Source: Syngnathus acus
Lineage: Eukaryota > Chordata > Actinopteri > Syngnathiformes > Syngnathidae
NCBI RefSeq assembly: GCF_901709675.1
Contig: NC_051087.1
Location: forward strand, 10,628,884 to 10,692,883
Direction of reading: 5' to 3'
Length of the DNA stretch: 64,000 nucleotides
Part shown: positions 46,200-59,330 of the stretch, piece after piece
Layout: the number at the start of each line of letters is the position of its first letter
How positions within the stretch are numbered: position 1 is the first letter of the stretch
Notes under the pieces: generated by a model
Seen by the model: the letters and a program-made list of their open reading frames with translations, nothing else
Told to the model about the DNA's origin: nothing
Database searches by the model: none
Program-made: the position numbers and the translations under genes

Positions 46200-46402
46200 T
46201 TTATGCATCCAGACAGCGAGTCTTTCATGTCTTGTGTGAATATATTCTACGATGATAGCAATGAAGACAAAGAAGACAAGGGTTGTATATTTTGCCTCAT
46301 AAGCCCCGCCGCACACAGGCCGCGATTTACTGTCTTGTAAACACATAAGAAATAGCATTGGAAATGCTTTAACAAAGTCCATAAAAGCAGATATCGTTCC
46401 AG
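46200..46402. promoter_or_regulatory. Candidate conserved non-coding element upstream of fgf8
   Basis: Non-repetitive and without a coding frame, it combines TTTATG, two ACAAAG-type Sox/TCF sites (46267-46272 and AACAAAG 46371-46377), CCATAAAA (CDX/HOX-like, 46379-46386) and a CpG patch (agccccgccgcacac). The composition differs from the AT-rich surroundings. Conservation has not been tested. Confidence 0.35.
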
Positions 46403-48382
46403 GTATCAGGGGTGGCGAGGAGGCGGGAGGGCTGGGTTGGCCTCCCTCATTTTTTCCCCCTTCACTCCATTGCGCCATCTCCACATTTTCTCAGCTATAC
46501 CCTTTCTTCCATCATTCCCTCTTAACTTTCTCTTCATCCATCTGTTTTAACAGTGTCCTTGTTTTCATTCGCACCCTCTATATTCCACAGTCCCCTCCTC
46601 TCTTTTTTGGTTCCCATTCCCTCGCTGGCGTTTTTTTTTTTCTTCTTCTTGTGGTGGGCAGTGGACAGCCAAAGCGATGGCTTTAGCAGACCTACCTGCA
46701 GGGCTGCTTATGGCAGCTCTTTCATCTGGGCCCTGGAGAAAGAAGCCCCTGGCCCGCAAACAGCTGTGCAGACTTGGGAGTGAAAGGGCCATGAAAAAGC
46801 ACAGACGAAAACGGAGAAAATTCAGTGGCCCTTTGGGAATCAAACCTCCCTCTCCTTTTCAGTCATCTCTAACTTCACTGTTCTCTGGAGCTTTATCTTT
46901 ACATGTTTTGTTGTTGCACGAGCTGTCGGTTTTGTGGTTTTCTTTTTTGGGGGGCAGCTGCGGAATGTCGTATGTATGCTAGGTCTACACTCGTCTGGCC
47001 TCTTGGGTCAGGAAGACTGCAGCGAATCCAGAGGCTTGTTGGAACATCTTTAAAAAAACTCCACAATGATGGTAGAACACGGCTCATTGAGTGTGGCGAT
47101 GTGGTAATGATGGACAACTTGCAGGAAAACAGGACCCTTTCCTTTCTTCAAATTAGTTTCCTTGGTATTGCATCAACACATCACATTTAAAGAAGACATT
47201 GCAATTTACTGCCGTTCCCAAGGTTTCTTAATATCATGTCTGTGACGAGCTTTCGTTAAATCAGTCCAAGTATCAAGAATTATAGCAGACTATACACACC
47301 CTATTTTCTTTTGTCTAGCTGAATTTGCAAGTGAGCCGGCTCACATATGAATTTCATCACCATGAAGATTAGGGACAGTCGACATAGCAGCCGAAACACA
47401 AAATATCCTCCGCCCCCATTAAATCGACTTCATCAAGCAGTCAAGTATGTGTTATTATTACTTATTAGAAGCAAACCCCATCAGATGACTCTAATCTGTA
47501 CATCCAACAAAATTCCTTGCAGCTCTGCTTACTTTTTGTTTTCGATGCAGTGTTATAAATAGCGTGACTCCGACTGTCACTTGAAAGACTCAGCCTAGTT
47601 AGTCATGTCGTGGGCAGAAAAACAGAAAAAGGTGTCACATATGCAGTGGCAAATGGTTACTAACAAAATATTTTCTACTCCGATTAGCTTAGCCAATTTC
47701 TGTGTGAATTGACAGCAAGTCCCAGTGAGGTGTTGAGCTATCACATGGCTTGACGTGTGCACAAGCAGGCTACATTCTTCAATGGGCCTAAGCAGATGAG
47801 GCCCGCATATGGGACTGGTGCAACCTGCGGTGGTCCTCACACACTGACGTAATCACGTTAAATTGTATCTTTCAATAACATTTGAACTCCTGGGTGTGGT
47901 GTGCAAAGTGTTGCACGTGTGAAGTGATAACAGCTGCAGATTTTATATCTCAGTTTATGAGAGTAGCGAGACCCTTGCTAGTCACATGTCAATTGTGTCA
48001 TGTTTTTTTGGGGGGATTGTGATATTCCGTCTAAATCTTTTTGGGATAAATGATGAAGTTTGCTTAATTAAATATCATAAGTACACAAAATCAAAACAGT
48101 GATAAAGACATAGAGAAGCCGAGCTTTTATCTGCAAGATGGGACTTGGTCACCTTGGCCCTGTTCTAGCTGTTACACAAAAGACTGCACATGATCTGGAT
48201 AAATATGGCACATTTTTAGAAATAAATCATAACAAAACTGATGGACGTTTTAACAGAAGACAAGTACATTGTCTAATATCCAAATCCTGCATTGTTTGCT
48301 CTTCGTGGTATAAAAAGACATGCTACAGTGAAATTCCAGATTTTGTTTTTGCATTAGCATTCATTATTGGTGTTCAAAACTT

Positions 48383-48478
48383 CTGCGACTGGTTGACCAG
48401 TCCAGGGTGCGCCCTACTTCTTGCTAGCTGGGATAGACTCCGCCTGTGAGCCTAATGAGGCAGAAAATGGATGGATGT
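48383..48478. repeat. Fish repeat tail with gaaaatggatggatg end
   Basis: Carries ctggttgaccagtccagggt, tagctgggatagactccgcc and gaggcagaaaatggatggat, the typical 3' portion of the dispersed fish repeat noted elsewhere in the window. Confidence 0.6.
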
Positions 48479-49490
48479 AAAATGTCATACATGTACCATT
48501 TGAAAATATTAAAAACTAATTGGGAAACTGATGCAATAATAAGAACTGGCTAAGTGAATTGAAAGCTAAAAACAGCAGATTTAAGGGATAAACAAATTCA
48601 TTGGAATGCTAATATGGCCCTCAACACACAAAGATGGCAGCTTGAGAGCCAAACTGTAGCATGAATATATTTCAGGCTCACCTTCTTTGAAAAGAAAGAA
48701 GAGGACCTGGAATTTTGGAGCCAAACGTAATTCCCTCATGCATCATCACCATCAGTCTACACTGTGGTGAGATCACTGGCCTACTTTAAGATTCCTCACA
48801 GTCCTTCAAGAGGTGTGATTCAGTAAAAATAAACAAATAATTCAGCAAATAAATAAATAGGATGGAAACATCTGCTAGAACATGTACTACAATCCCAGTG
48901 ACTGCAACTTAATTTGGCCCTCTGCTTGATAGTTCCTTATGCTCCTCTGTATTCTTGGATGGTGTTTTATCTGCTGGAATGTTGTGTATTAATGGCAGTC
49001 ATGCCATGGTTGCTTGAAATTGCATCAATATGAAGATAGAGATGATGTGCGTGGGTGTTTGGAATAATTTATTACATTACTGGAACCTTTTAGGTTAGTT
49101 TATAAAATGGGATTGTGTACTGTCATGCAAAACACTTGATATTTTCTTATTCTGTAGACTTGCTGTAGAGTCCACTTTTTCAAATATTTTATATTACAAT
49201 TGTAAGTTGTCATGGTATTGAATTAAACGGTGATGAGTTAAAATATTTATAAATAGTACATGTTGTTATATTCAACATATATTGGACATGCGTGTCTTTA
49301 TTATTATAACGGTACTTATGAATAGGAACAACAAAATGACACAGGGCAGGGCTGCATTTATACATTTTCCACAAAACTTGTTTTTGTGGTGGCTCCTCTT
49401 TACGCAGACGTTTTTTGAATGTGTTGTTTACATGACAGCGACGAAATTGCGAGACATTTATTAACTAGCCACTTCCTGAACCTATGTCAG

Positions 49491-51837
49491 ATGACTTCTC
49501 GGAAAAGAGCCGTTTCTGTCAGAAGGAACGCAGAAGTGAAAGTAAAGACAAAAGTGAAAGTAAACATAAAAAGGGGAAGACGTCATCCTCCACAAGAGTA
49601 TATAAACTGCAGTTTTTCCCCTAGAAAAATACAGAAACCTGGTCGGAGCAAGGCGGACTGCAAGAAACCCGACACCATCATCAAGACAGGTAATTGTTAT
49701 CTGCTTATCCATAACACAGCATTTTCATTTTAGACGTAACTTGAGCACACAAAAGGCAGAAGAGAGAGAGGGAAGTAAAAAGAGAGCATTCAACTTGTGA
49801 TTTAGAAACAAATGACCTAAATGAGAATATCCCCAAGCACATACGCATTAGAGAGTTCATTTGCGGATGTGGCGGTGCCTTTAAGACGGTCTTGTTTATG
49901 CCTATCAGAAAATAAGAAATGGCTTCTTCCTGTTATGGCATAACAGGCATAACAGTTATGCCTACTACAAATGCTCATTTGTGTTTTTTTTCTCCCTCCT
50001 GTGAAACTAGATTGTTTCCAACTGTGCTGTAGGTGGTCGCACATTGACGAGGACAATGAGTGAGAGTGCCTTTTCTTACGCCCAAATTTCCTCTTGTGAG
50101 CTGCAGATGTTGACGTGAATAAATTGAAATGTGCACGTTTAGGTTACGGGAACATCATGTTGGTTGATACAAGTGGAGCGTCCAGGGAAACAGCCAATCA
50201 AGATCGCCTGTCGTGTGAAGGTAAATGTCCACTTTTTTTTTTTAACCTAGATTTCTTTATGGAGGCCCTAATGATGACAGAATAATTAATACAACAATAT
50301 TCAATGCAATATTTAAACAGACACTTCAACTGAGGCAGTTTCAGTAAAGAGAATTGTGATTAAATACACCATATTATGGACACTGCAACATTAAGGACAA
50401 CAATAGTCCAGAGAAGACTCATTTTTAAATTCAAATAAGTCTAAGTAAAATAATTCTTTATTTTATTTGTAATAAATCATTGTGGGGGTCAAGCGGTTCA
50501 GAAAATGGATGCATGGATGGATTTAGTCTTATATGTCACTGTTAAAAATTAGTGTGTCGGTCCTATAACTTGTAACTTAATCTAATTTAGTTACTTTCAA
50601 GTAGCCAGGAAAGAAAGTTAATTCTGAAAGGTAGTTATCAGTAAAGTAACTAAGTTGCTTTTTTTAAGGTAACTGTGGCAACACTGTGAATGTATACATT
50701 AGATAAAGAGACTCTAATTAAAATGGTGCTGCAGTACAACACCGACAGGGGTCGCAAATTAATTGTCAGCCCAGATTTAAGATTAGATCATTTCGTTACT
50801 TTTAAGTAATTCTTGTATGATACTGTGTGGTATCTCTCTTTGAAGGAGTGCCTGCATCCAAAGCCATGGCACAAACAGATCTGGGTAGAATGAACAGATA
50901 CAAGAGCATCATCCAGACAGTAGGAGCGCAAAAGGGAATTGATCCTGCTATTATTGCTGGCATCATTTCCAGAGAGTCCAGGGCTGGAAATACGTTGCAA
51001 AATGGCTGGGGAGACCATGGCAATGCCTGGGGACTCATGCAGGTTGGTAGCACGTTATGGCGATGCGATAGTCGAATTGCTTGAAGTGGTTTTCCAGGTG
51101 CAAGGTTATCTTGTCCAAAGTCAGCTAGGATAAGCTCCAGCTCACCCGTGGCTCTAATGAGGACAGGTTCCATGGCAGTGATTGTCAGTGTACGAGTGCC
51201 ACCCTTTAGTTGTTTGCAAAAATAAGACCAAAATCACTATTAATTCATTGTAAAAGTTTCATGTAGTATTTGAGTAGCTGCATGAGTATCTATTTTGGGT
51301 CTACCAAGCAACTGTTTTTGAATGTTGGTCATTATGGTGGTTAGAGTTATTTTCCACGAGATGGTACTTTGTGTATAATGTTTTGGAACAACTCTAGAAA
51401 ATAGATGTAGTAGTAGTAGTTTTAAAACCATCCGCAATTCTTACAAGAAACTCTGTTGCTGTCCTTCCCGCTTTAACTGCAATACTGTATGTGCAGGTTG
51501 ATAAAAGGTATCACACTCCACGAGGCGGATGGAATAGCGAGGAACACCTCTGCCAAGGCAGAGACATCTTAATCGGTGTGATCGGTGATATCAGAAGGAA
51601 GTTCCCGAACTGGACTGCAGAACAACACCTCAAAGGTTTGTTTGTCCGCTAGTAAATGACTCACACGTTACCTTCTGTCTGATTTTGCATTGGACCTCTG
51701 CAGGCGGGTTGGCAGCCTACAACATGGGCCCCAATTCCGTGGAAACGTATGACCGCGTTGACAGGAAGACCACTGGACACGACTACTCTAATGACGTTGT
51801 TGCCAGAGCTCAGTGGTACAAAAGCAACGGCTTTTAG
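49491..51837 (+). CDS. lyg: Goose-type (g-type) lysozyme
   Basis: Hydrolyses the beta-1,4 link of peptidoglycan; an innate antibacterial enzyme. Five exons join in phase: 49491-49689, 50143-50220, 50846-51042, 51497-51635, 51704-51837, giving 248 aa. The conserved domain starts at GYGNIM (residue 67). Catalytic Glu136 lies in IISRESRAG, with Asp149 in [11 protein letters not shown] and Asp160 in [16 protein letters not shown]; spacing 13 and 24 equals chicken Glu73, Asp86 and Asp97. It ends in [18 protein letters not shown]. Most fish forms are about 185 aa; here exon 1 adds some 66 residues, very rich in Lys and Arg, in frame. An in-frame ATG further up (49419) would add 24 more. No clear signal peptide is visible. 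Whether exon 1 is translated is uncertain; the fallback start is the Met in exon 2. Confidence 0.9.
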
Positions 51838-51875
51838 AGTGAAATTGTTACAATGAGGAAACCCTCTAAGCATCG

Positions 51876-51881
51876 AATAAA
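51876..51881 (+). terminator. Poly(A) signal AATAAA of lyg
   Basis: AATAAA 39 bases after the lysozyme stop codon, within atcgaataaacacg. It fits a short 3' UTR. Confidence 0.6.
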
Positions 51882-53973
51882 CACGAGTCAAACTGATACT
51901 GTGTTCTTGTCTTGTTCATCAGCAAGTCCAAGTCTGTTGTCATCCCTGATCCAAATTACAGAGAACATCAAACACCTCAGCTGTAGTAAACAGCCTAAAC
52001 AAATGCATGTTTCGTGGACAGGGGAATCATGTTTTTTTTATTTTGAAATTGATTTTGATTGATTGTTGCTAAAATTGTACACTTTGACACCAAATTTCTC
52101 AATTAACTATAACAGCAACAAAGGTATGGCCTCGAAAGTAAGGTCAGTGGCGATTTAAAAAAAAAAAAAAACATTTTAGGTACAAAGTGAGAGTTCATTT
52201 GTGTCTTTGGATACATTTCTGTGAGCCTAGGCGGTCAGAAAAACTGTTATTGAAACAATATCAATTTGAACAGGAGTCAAATTGTGGAGGTTGCTCAGGT
52301 GAAAGAATTATGTAGCACTGCCTCATTTGGTAGATTTGCTTTGTTAGTCAGCATTCACAAGTGAAATAACGTTTTGCCTAACTATTCCTAAATGGCTCCA
52401 ATGGTTTATTTCCATGCAGTTCAGTCAGTGGGGTTTTCCCACTTTTTATGGCCAAGGGCAGATCCCACACATGTAAGGAGAGTCAAATTGAAGGGGCACT
52501 CAAACATTGCACCTCTTGAGGAACCTCACACGAGGACATTTCGGCAATAGTACTCAAGGCACAGACGAGCAGCTCTTCAACATGTAGTTGCCTTTTTTTT
52601 TATGTCAGCAGCAAAACTGCTATAGTGCTGTTCCATAACCCTTACAGGTCGATAACTGCTGGCCCAAAGAAAGTCGACCAAAAACCAAAAGGTCTCTGCT
52701 TCTAAAAATGACTGCTAAGCTATTTGTGAATTTTATTTGTACTTTCTCCTCGTCTTTGTAACATTAGCATATCCTGAACATGAGACTTTTTTTTCCATCC
52801 TGCTGTTATCAGGTCTTTAAAAGACAGTCTGAGACCCATAAGAGTATCATGACGCGATTGGATTCCTGGCTAAATGCTGCAGCCACTCTGTTCCTTCAAC
52901 ACCCCCTCAGTATAAAATCCATTCCTTCAAAGCTATTAAAAATGACTCGTGCAACACCTGGTCCCGCTCTTCCTTCCACCATTCTTACCTGTGAAAGTAT
53001 ACAGAAAGCAAAAAAAGCTGCGATAGGGCATAACGTGAGGGGTTAAGTGTGGCAGGTAAAAGGGTGGGGAAGGGGATCTGCAAAGTCCACTTGAAGACAA
53101 GGAAGAGAAAAGACAGAGTGTGGGGATGGGGCTAGTGTTGAGTGCCGCTGTGTTTATTTAGTCTGCTTCAAAGGCAAGCCTAATTATTTTACCATGCTGT
53201 GCCTATAGAGACTTCAAGATTCATGGGCTGCTCTCAGCTTCTATCTCCCCCAACTAACTGACAGCTTAACCCTTCGCCTCCCAGCAAGCATCTATCAAGA
53301 CTTTGCCTCCACAACAGAACGCATGCTGACACTTTTCCTAAGTTTACTCACACATGAGACATACTTCTTGAGACATAGAAGATCGCTTTGTGCTCATCAA
53401 AGTATCTTTTTCATGTTCTTGGTATCCACGTTTGGAGGACAAAGTGTCTCATTCCATCACACGTTGAGAGCCAACAATGGCGTCTTTGGCTGGACTGATG
53501 TTTGCTGTCTGCTGAATAGTTTGAATCTCACAAGTGGGAGCAACATAATGGAAAAAAAATGAAGTAACTTTCACTGGCTTCACGTGGACTCCAATGATCT
53601 ACCACTCTGTAAACCAAACAAACACTCGGAAGATTATTGAATTATTTCTTGCAGTTCTAATTATTCTAAGCGTATTTAATTTGTACGAGAATGCTGTTTA
53701 TTTGCTCACACATGCAGGCGTATATTTTTTGGTAAAATGCCCACCCACCCTTATGTTGACTAAGATAATTGCCATTATCATTGTCATCTCATTACCACCA
53801 GTGGTGAAAGGAGAGTTTATAAGTTTGATAATAATATTTAAATCAAAATATGGATAATGGCTAATTGGACTTTAAAACAATTATTCGGAACCAATACTGT
53901 CTCTAAAGAATCACTGGTACTTCACATCCCAGAATGCAATGCAACAGCTATTGCTTGTCACATTAGCTGGATT

Positions 53974-54175
53974 TAAGTCAAGTCAAGTCAAGTTTATTTA
54001 TATAGCCCTAAATCACAAGCAGTCTCAACGGGCTTCACATACACAAAACAAATTGACAATTATTCTCAAAGCATCCCCTGATCTTAAGCTCCCAAGAGGG
54101 CAAGGAAAAACTAAAAAAAAAACAACTAGGGGAAAAATGAGAACACTACACTACACTACAGGGCCAAGGGCTCAA
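53974..54175. mobile_element. SINE-like fish repeat (tttatttatatagccct family)
   Basis: Starts with tandem gtcaa units then tttatttatatagccctaa, tcacaagcagtctcaacggg, continuing to gcatcccctgatcttaagc and ctaaaaaaaaaacaac. This is a widely repeated fish short interspersed element; family name not determined. Confidence 0.65.
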
Positions 54176-54183
54176 GTCTTAAA

Positions 54184-54400
54184 GACAAGTCAACCCCAAT
54201 TTTGATCTTTGAAATGATATGTTCTGTGCAGCCCAACTACGTCGAAACACAGTGTTCTGATTGTTTCATTTGTGGAATATGAATTGAACAGGCAAAATCC
54301 AACCTGTTTTTATCCATCTCGAGGGCGGCCATTTTGCCACTTACTGTCGACTGAAAATGACATCACAGTTACCAGGTCACAACCACTCACGGATAATCAG
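54184..54400. mobile_element. Single arm of the fgf8-intron MITE family
   Basis: Reads aagtcaaccccaattttg, ggaatatgaattgaacagg, atccatctcgagggcgg, ctgtcgactgaaaatgacat and caggtcacaaccactcac, matching one arm of the palindrome at 37676-38083. The second arm is missing, so this copy is truncated near its centre. It directly abuts the SINE-like repeat. Confidence 0.75.
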
Positions 54401-57141
54401 TTTTTTAATTTTGCAGTGGATTATTAATCAGAAAGTTGACATCCACACCATCCATTGAGTCACATGTACACACCCGTACACCATCGGTGACGCTACGTAA
54501 ATATAGTTTGAATCACGTGCTATGCTAACTAAATGATTAATAGAAAATTGATGCAGAACAAAAATCAGGCAAACAATATTCTATTCCGACCACAGAAAAA
54601 CATGAGATGGCAGTTGGGTCACTTTGTACGTAAAAAATCTATTGAAGAAAATGTGAATAAAATGTGGAAAATAAAAGTATGTTGAAAACCCATTAGCGAG
54701 CTCTAGCACATGGAGATGTAGATCTGAATTATCTAGAGCTGAAGGGGCAGGGACAGCTGGGGCAGGAACAATAAGAATGACTAAGTCCCTCATATAATAG
54801 TGAAAGAGAAGTATCAGTGGTCTTGTTCACTCATTCCTGGCAAGCGCACGGAAGATCACTTTACGTCGAATGGGAATGCCAGTCACTTTAGGAATTTATA
54901 TGTGTTATTAGTCTGGTCTAGACTAGTTGAGGACAAATGTCATAGGCACGAGAGATGGACGTGTTCCAAGCAATAAACTTTGAAGGATGGTAAAGGTGTC
55001 ATGATTAGGAAAAATCTGTGTTAAATAACAAAGATATGACAAATTAAAATGTTAAAGCTTCTGCGTTTTAATCAGACTTGCGAGGATTTTTGCAGTACCT
55101 GAGCATCCAGGGCGATGTTTCTGGGAATATCATTTGTTGGTCCATACTTACCAATAATACACATGACGCTCATCTGAGTATAAAAAGAAATAAATACTCA
55201 GAGGACTCACAAAGTGACTCCTTCATCTACTGAGCACTTCCAGATTTCTTTCCTCTTAAAGCTATCACAGATTTTTTTGTTCTGTGGCTTGTTTCTTTTA
55301 ACACACCATTTTTAAATGCAATGCAAAATTACAAATGCATTTTATTATGACTAAACTTTGTTTTCAATGTTTTTGTTTTTCATGTAACGTATGTACTAAG
55401 ATTATAACTGGAAATATGATTTATTTTCCATGTCTGACATTTATGAGTTTACAGTAAATTCAGACTGCTACTGTGATGTTTTTCCATCAAGAATAAATCA
55501 GAATAAAGCACTCACATACCAAAAAATATCTCCAAATTCCAAGTACAGTTTGCAACAGTTGCTTTGCCAGGTTCCGTGTTCTTACTTTGCATGTGTTACC
55601 TTCCATTTCAGTGCATGTTTAAGACTTCCTGCTGATGTCCTGCCAGCTTTGCTTTTTTGGGGCGGTGGTGGAAGCGGGACACGAGGTAGTAAAATGTGTC
55701 AGTTTGAGATTGCACGGAAATAGAGGCCTATCCGTGTAGGTAGATTTTCGCCAGAGCAAAAAGCTGTTTGGGCAGAAATGTGCCCAAAATTGTCAATTTG
55801 TGTACGCAAAGCATCTGGCATTGAAAACTACTGATCCACCAGCTCTCGCTGGCTCAACAAGTCTTGCTACCGCTGTAAAAGTCACCGTAAAATCAAACAG
55901 CTTAATCATGGGAACAAGTGTTTTCTATCATTCTATGTCCTCCTGTTTCACCTCCATCCTGCCTTTGTCTTCATCCTCTGACCTTGTGTCTTTTCCATCC
56001 ATGTGATCCAACTTTCTATCTCTGTCTTAAGCGTCCCCCCTGGTGTCCATGTTGCCTCTGTCTGATCCCTTCTTCCTGCACTGACCTCTCCCTGTCCTCC
56101 CACCATTTATCTGTCTCTATCTCTGTTGTAGCGTTCCCCTTTACCCCCCTTTGCCTTTTTTCCCCCTTCTCCCTTCCCTGCTTTCCTGTGCAGTTTGCGG
56201 CCTGTGAAACCAATTAGACCTTGTAAGCGGGGGCCTTTTGCCCCTGTCGTGTGGTCGGTTTAACCTGCCGCTCCAAATGGACATTGTTGGAGAGCTCGAC
56301 CACCACCTTCCGTGGCTCGGTGGGTGGGTTTGAGATGGTGGGGAACTCGGGGGATAAGAGGGTTATGGAAGGCAAGGGAAAGGTGTGCGTGGGGGGGCCA
56401 CCAAGCTTCTTTTGAACTGATAGTCAGTGCTTTGAAAAGGATAGGATAAGGATATGTGATTTTTAATAAGACAGTGGCTGGAAATTATATAATTCTTTTT
56501 CCAGCTGCTGTATTTTGTGTGTCAAGGCTGCATGGATACTCTTCAGCCTCTTTAGGAGTAAACAGACTCCTCTTTTGGCAGTAGACCGTCTCCTTTCACC
56601 CTCCTTTCACCCTCACCCTAACTGCCAGGAATGCTTTTAACAATTCACCATCAGACGCAAGCAACATAGGACACTGGGAGATTGGTGCATTCCAAAGGGA
56701 GCGTTCTTTTTATTTATTTTTTTTTGCCACTCTTCACATGTCAATCAGCAACACTATCTCCTTGTTACCCCTTCAACCACCAACCCTCCCTTTGTCCCTA
56801 AAAACACACAAACGTACATACACCACTTGGGATCGCAGTTTTGCTTTGCCACATGTCAATTTAAGGGATTGTCGTCAAAGTGTTAACTACCCAAGAATGT
56901 GGCCTTTAAGGTGATACTCTGCCACCTCCATCTGTGCTTGGGGTCTCTGAGGAGCACCTGAAAAACCAACTGTAGCAAAACCTTCTTTTACAAGTAACAA
57001 AGGAAAAAAAAATGGAAGGATTCATTTCCATCATCATAATTTGAGCTGGTCCCTTTCATCAGATTGAATGGCTACTACAGCTTTTTCTTACTTCGAAAAT
57101 GTCCATAGAGCAGGAAAAAAAAGAATTGAAGCTGAGCATCA

Positions 57142-57160
57142 GACACACACACACACATGC

Positions 57161-57250
<90 letters not shown>
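57142..57250. repeat. (CA)n microsatellite
   Basis: CA repeats of about 109 bases with two early interruptions (atgc, cgc). Confidence 0.97.
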
Positions 57251-57820
57251 CTTTCAACACTTCGCCTCTTCACACGTACTAACCCCCCCCCACCCACCCA
57301 CTTCCCTCTTTACAGTCCTGGTGAAATTCCTTGGCACATTATCAGTGCGTTGAAAGCACGTGACTGGTATGTGACAGTGTCAGCTCGTGACAGTTCTCCT
57401 TCAAAATGGGGGCAGGGAGGTGGGGCTGAGGGATACGAGTCCTGCTGGATGCATGACAGAACCTGTCAGTGGACCAAGGGGAGGGTGGCGCTTATCGATC
57501 AAACACCCCGACTATCTACCATGCTGACCTTCATGTCCTAAGAAGGGCCATTTGAGTGTTGAGGCTGTAATGGGAGATGTGGGCAAGTGGGGGCTGAGGG
57601 GGTGTCGCCTTCTTCTTGTCATTCAGTGCAACCCCTGGACTACATACGACAGTTCCTGGTCTTCCCATCAGTGCCAGTCATGTTGATTTAGTTTGTCTCT
57701 GCAGATTGACATCAGCAGCCACATCAATTCAATCAATTATTTCATTGTTGTGACATGAACTTGATCTATCAATTTTGATTGGTAGTGAGCTCAAAAGTTA
57801 TACTATATGAAGCCTGCAAC

Positions 57821-57912
57821 TGTTGACCAGGGGTGGGGAGTGGGTGGAGTCCACTGTTACCCAAAGTCAGCTGCGACCCTACGACCATGAACCGGATAAG
57901 AAAATGGATGGT
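57821..57912. repeat. Fish repeat fragment with aaaatggatgg end
   Basis: Contains tgttgaccaggggtggg, gtcagctgcgaccctac and ggataagaaaatggatgg, another copy of the dispersed fish repeat. Confidence 0.55.
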
Positions 57913-58530
57913 TGAAGAAGTTGTTATCATATGTCATGTTTTTATACATCTCCATTATACTACATATTGACTTTCTCTAACAAAGGGAAATGGGTAAAGC
58001 GTTACATCAACCAGCCCAAATTTCTTTTAAATATCTCATCGAATGAGAAGATTTATTGCGATGTGGATTAGACTTTGCAGCCCAAAAGCCAGAAAGTTAG
58101 GAAGACTGCACTGTAATTGCTAAATCACTGCATGTGCAGTTTTTGTTATTTTTACATTTTAAAGTTTTGTCTTTGCTATGCAAAGTGTGCTTTCTTTTCC
58201 ATTCTGTATTGCAATGGGATGGTCTGTCAACAAATTGCAGCACAAAAATAAGTGTAAAAGTGAATCTTGTCCGCTCTCTCGGAATCAGTCTAGCAGTGAT
58301 CCCCAAACTTTTTTCCGTCTGGATCCGGTTCATGGTAGTATTTTTTTTTTTTTTGAGGACCAGCAACCATTCATTGACTGCAGGGGTGGAGGCGGGGTGT
58401 TGGTCTGCCAATGTATATTCCCTGAATGGAAACTAATCGCGGGGGATGAAGATGAAGTCCTAAAATACTAAACTGCTAAAATACCAAAATTGCTTAATGT
58501 CGTAGATATATATAAGATATATAGGATAAA

Positions 58531-58654
<124 letters not shown>

Positions 58655-58856
58655 AGGAACGTATGTTCTCTCTCATGCAATGTGTGGGCAATGGGCGCCA
58701 CCTGCTGGCTGTTTGTCTTTTTACAAGAGCGTGTCACCAAGTCTTTGAGCTAATTACGCCAACCATCAGCTCTGTAAATGTGCTCAAGTTGTATGTGTTT
58801 GCTTTGACATGGATGCATTGGCATTAGTTGTTACGTTATGTGCTTCTCTGCGCACT

Positions 58857-59330
58857 CACAATAAGCTGCAAAGACGGACTGCGCGTCCAGTCTGTTCCTT
58901 TCTCCCTTCCTTCCTGACCTATAAATACTCTCTCATCAGCAGAGGCTGGCTGTGAGAGGCACTGACCCCCTTCCTCTCTCCGTCCAGCTCAACAGTGATT
59001 GATGGCAGCCTGTGCTGCTGGCGCTAACCTTGCACTTGGGCTCTGGCAGTATAAATGATGGCAGGTCAGTGGCACCAAGCGTGGATGGAGGCTGGAAACG
59101 CTCTCTCTCTGTCTCTCTCTCTCTCTCTCCCTCCTTCTGTCCCGTTATCCTGATGCAGACATCATCATCATCTCCACTGAGTATAAATAATAGTGGATCA
59201 GGTGACAGCGCCTGCCCAGGCCATTGACGGGGGCTTTAATTTCATGGCTAATTTCTCCAGGCACACAAAGGATCGATGCTGCCCTGCTCATGCTCTTCAT
59301 CCCTTTGCTTCCTCTTCTGCAAAGGCAGGG
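58857..59330. promoter_or_regulatory. Candidate enhancer block with PBX/HOX-MEIS sites
   Basis: CpG-containing, non-repetitive apart from a (CT)n run near 59101-59128. It holds TGATTGATGG directly followed by CAG (58996-59008, PBX/HOX with partial MEIS) and TGACAG at 59203-59208, plus ggctttaatttcatggctaa. No coding frame. Enhancer identity is inferred. Confidence 0.35.

Noticed and set aside
57059-57541. His/Thr- and Cys/Val-repeat open frames
   Set aside because: Translation of the (CA)n array; no gene context.
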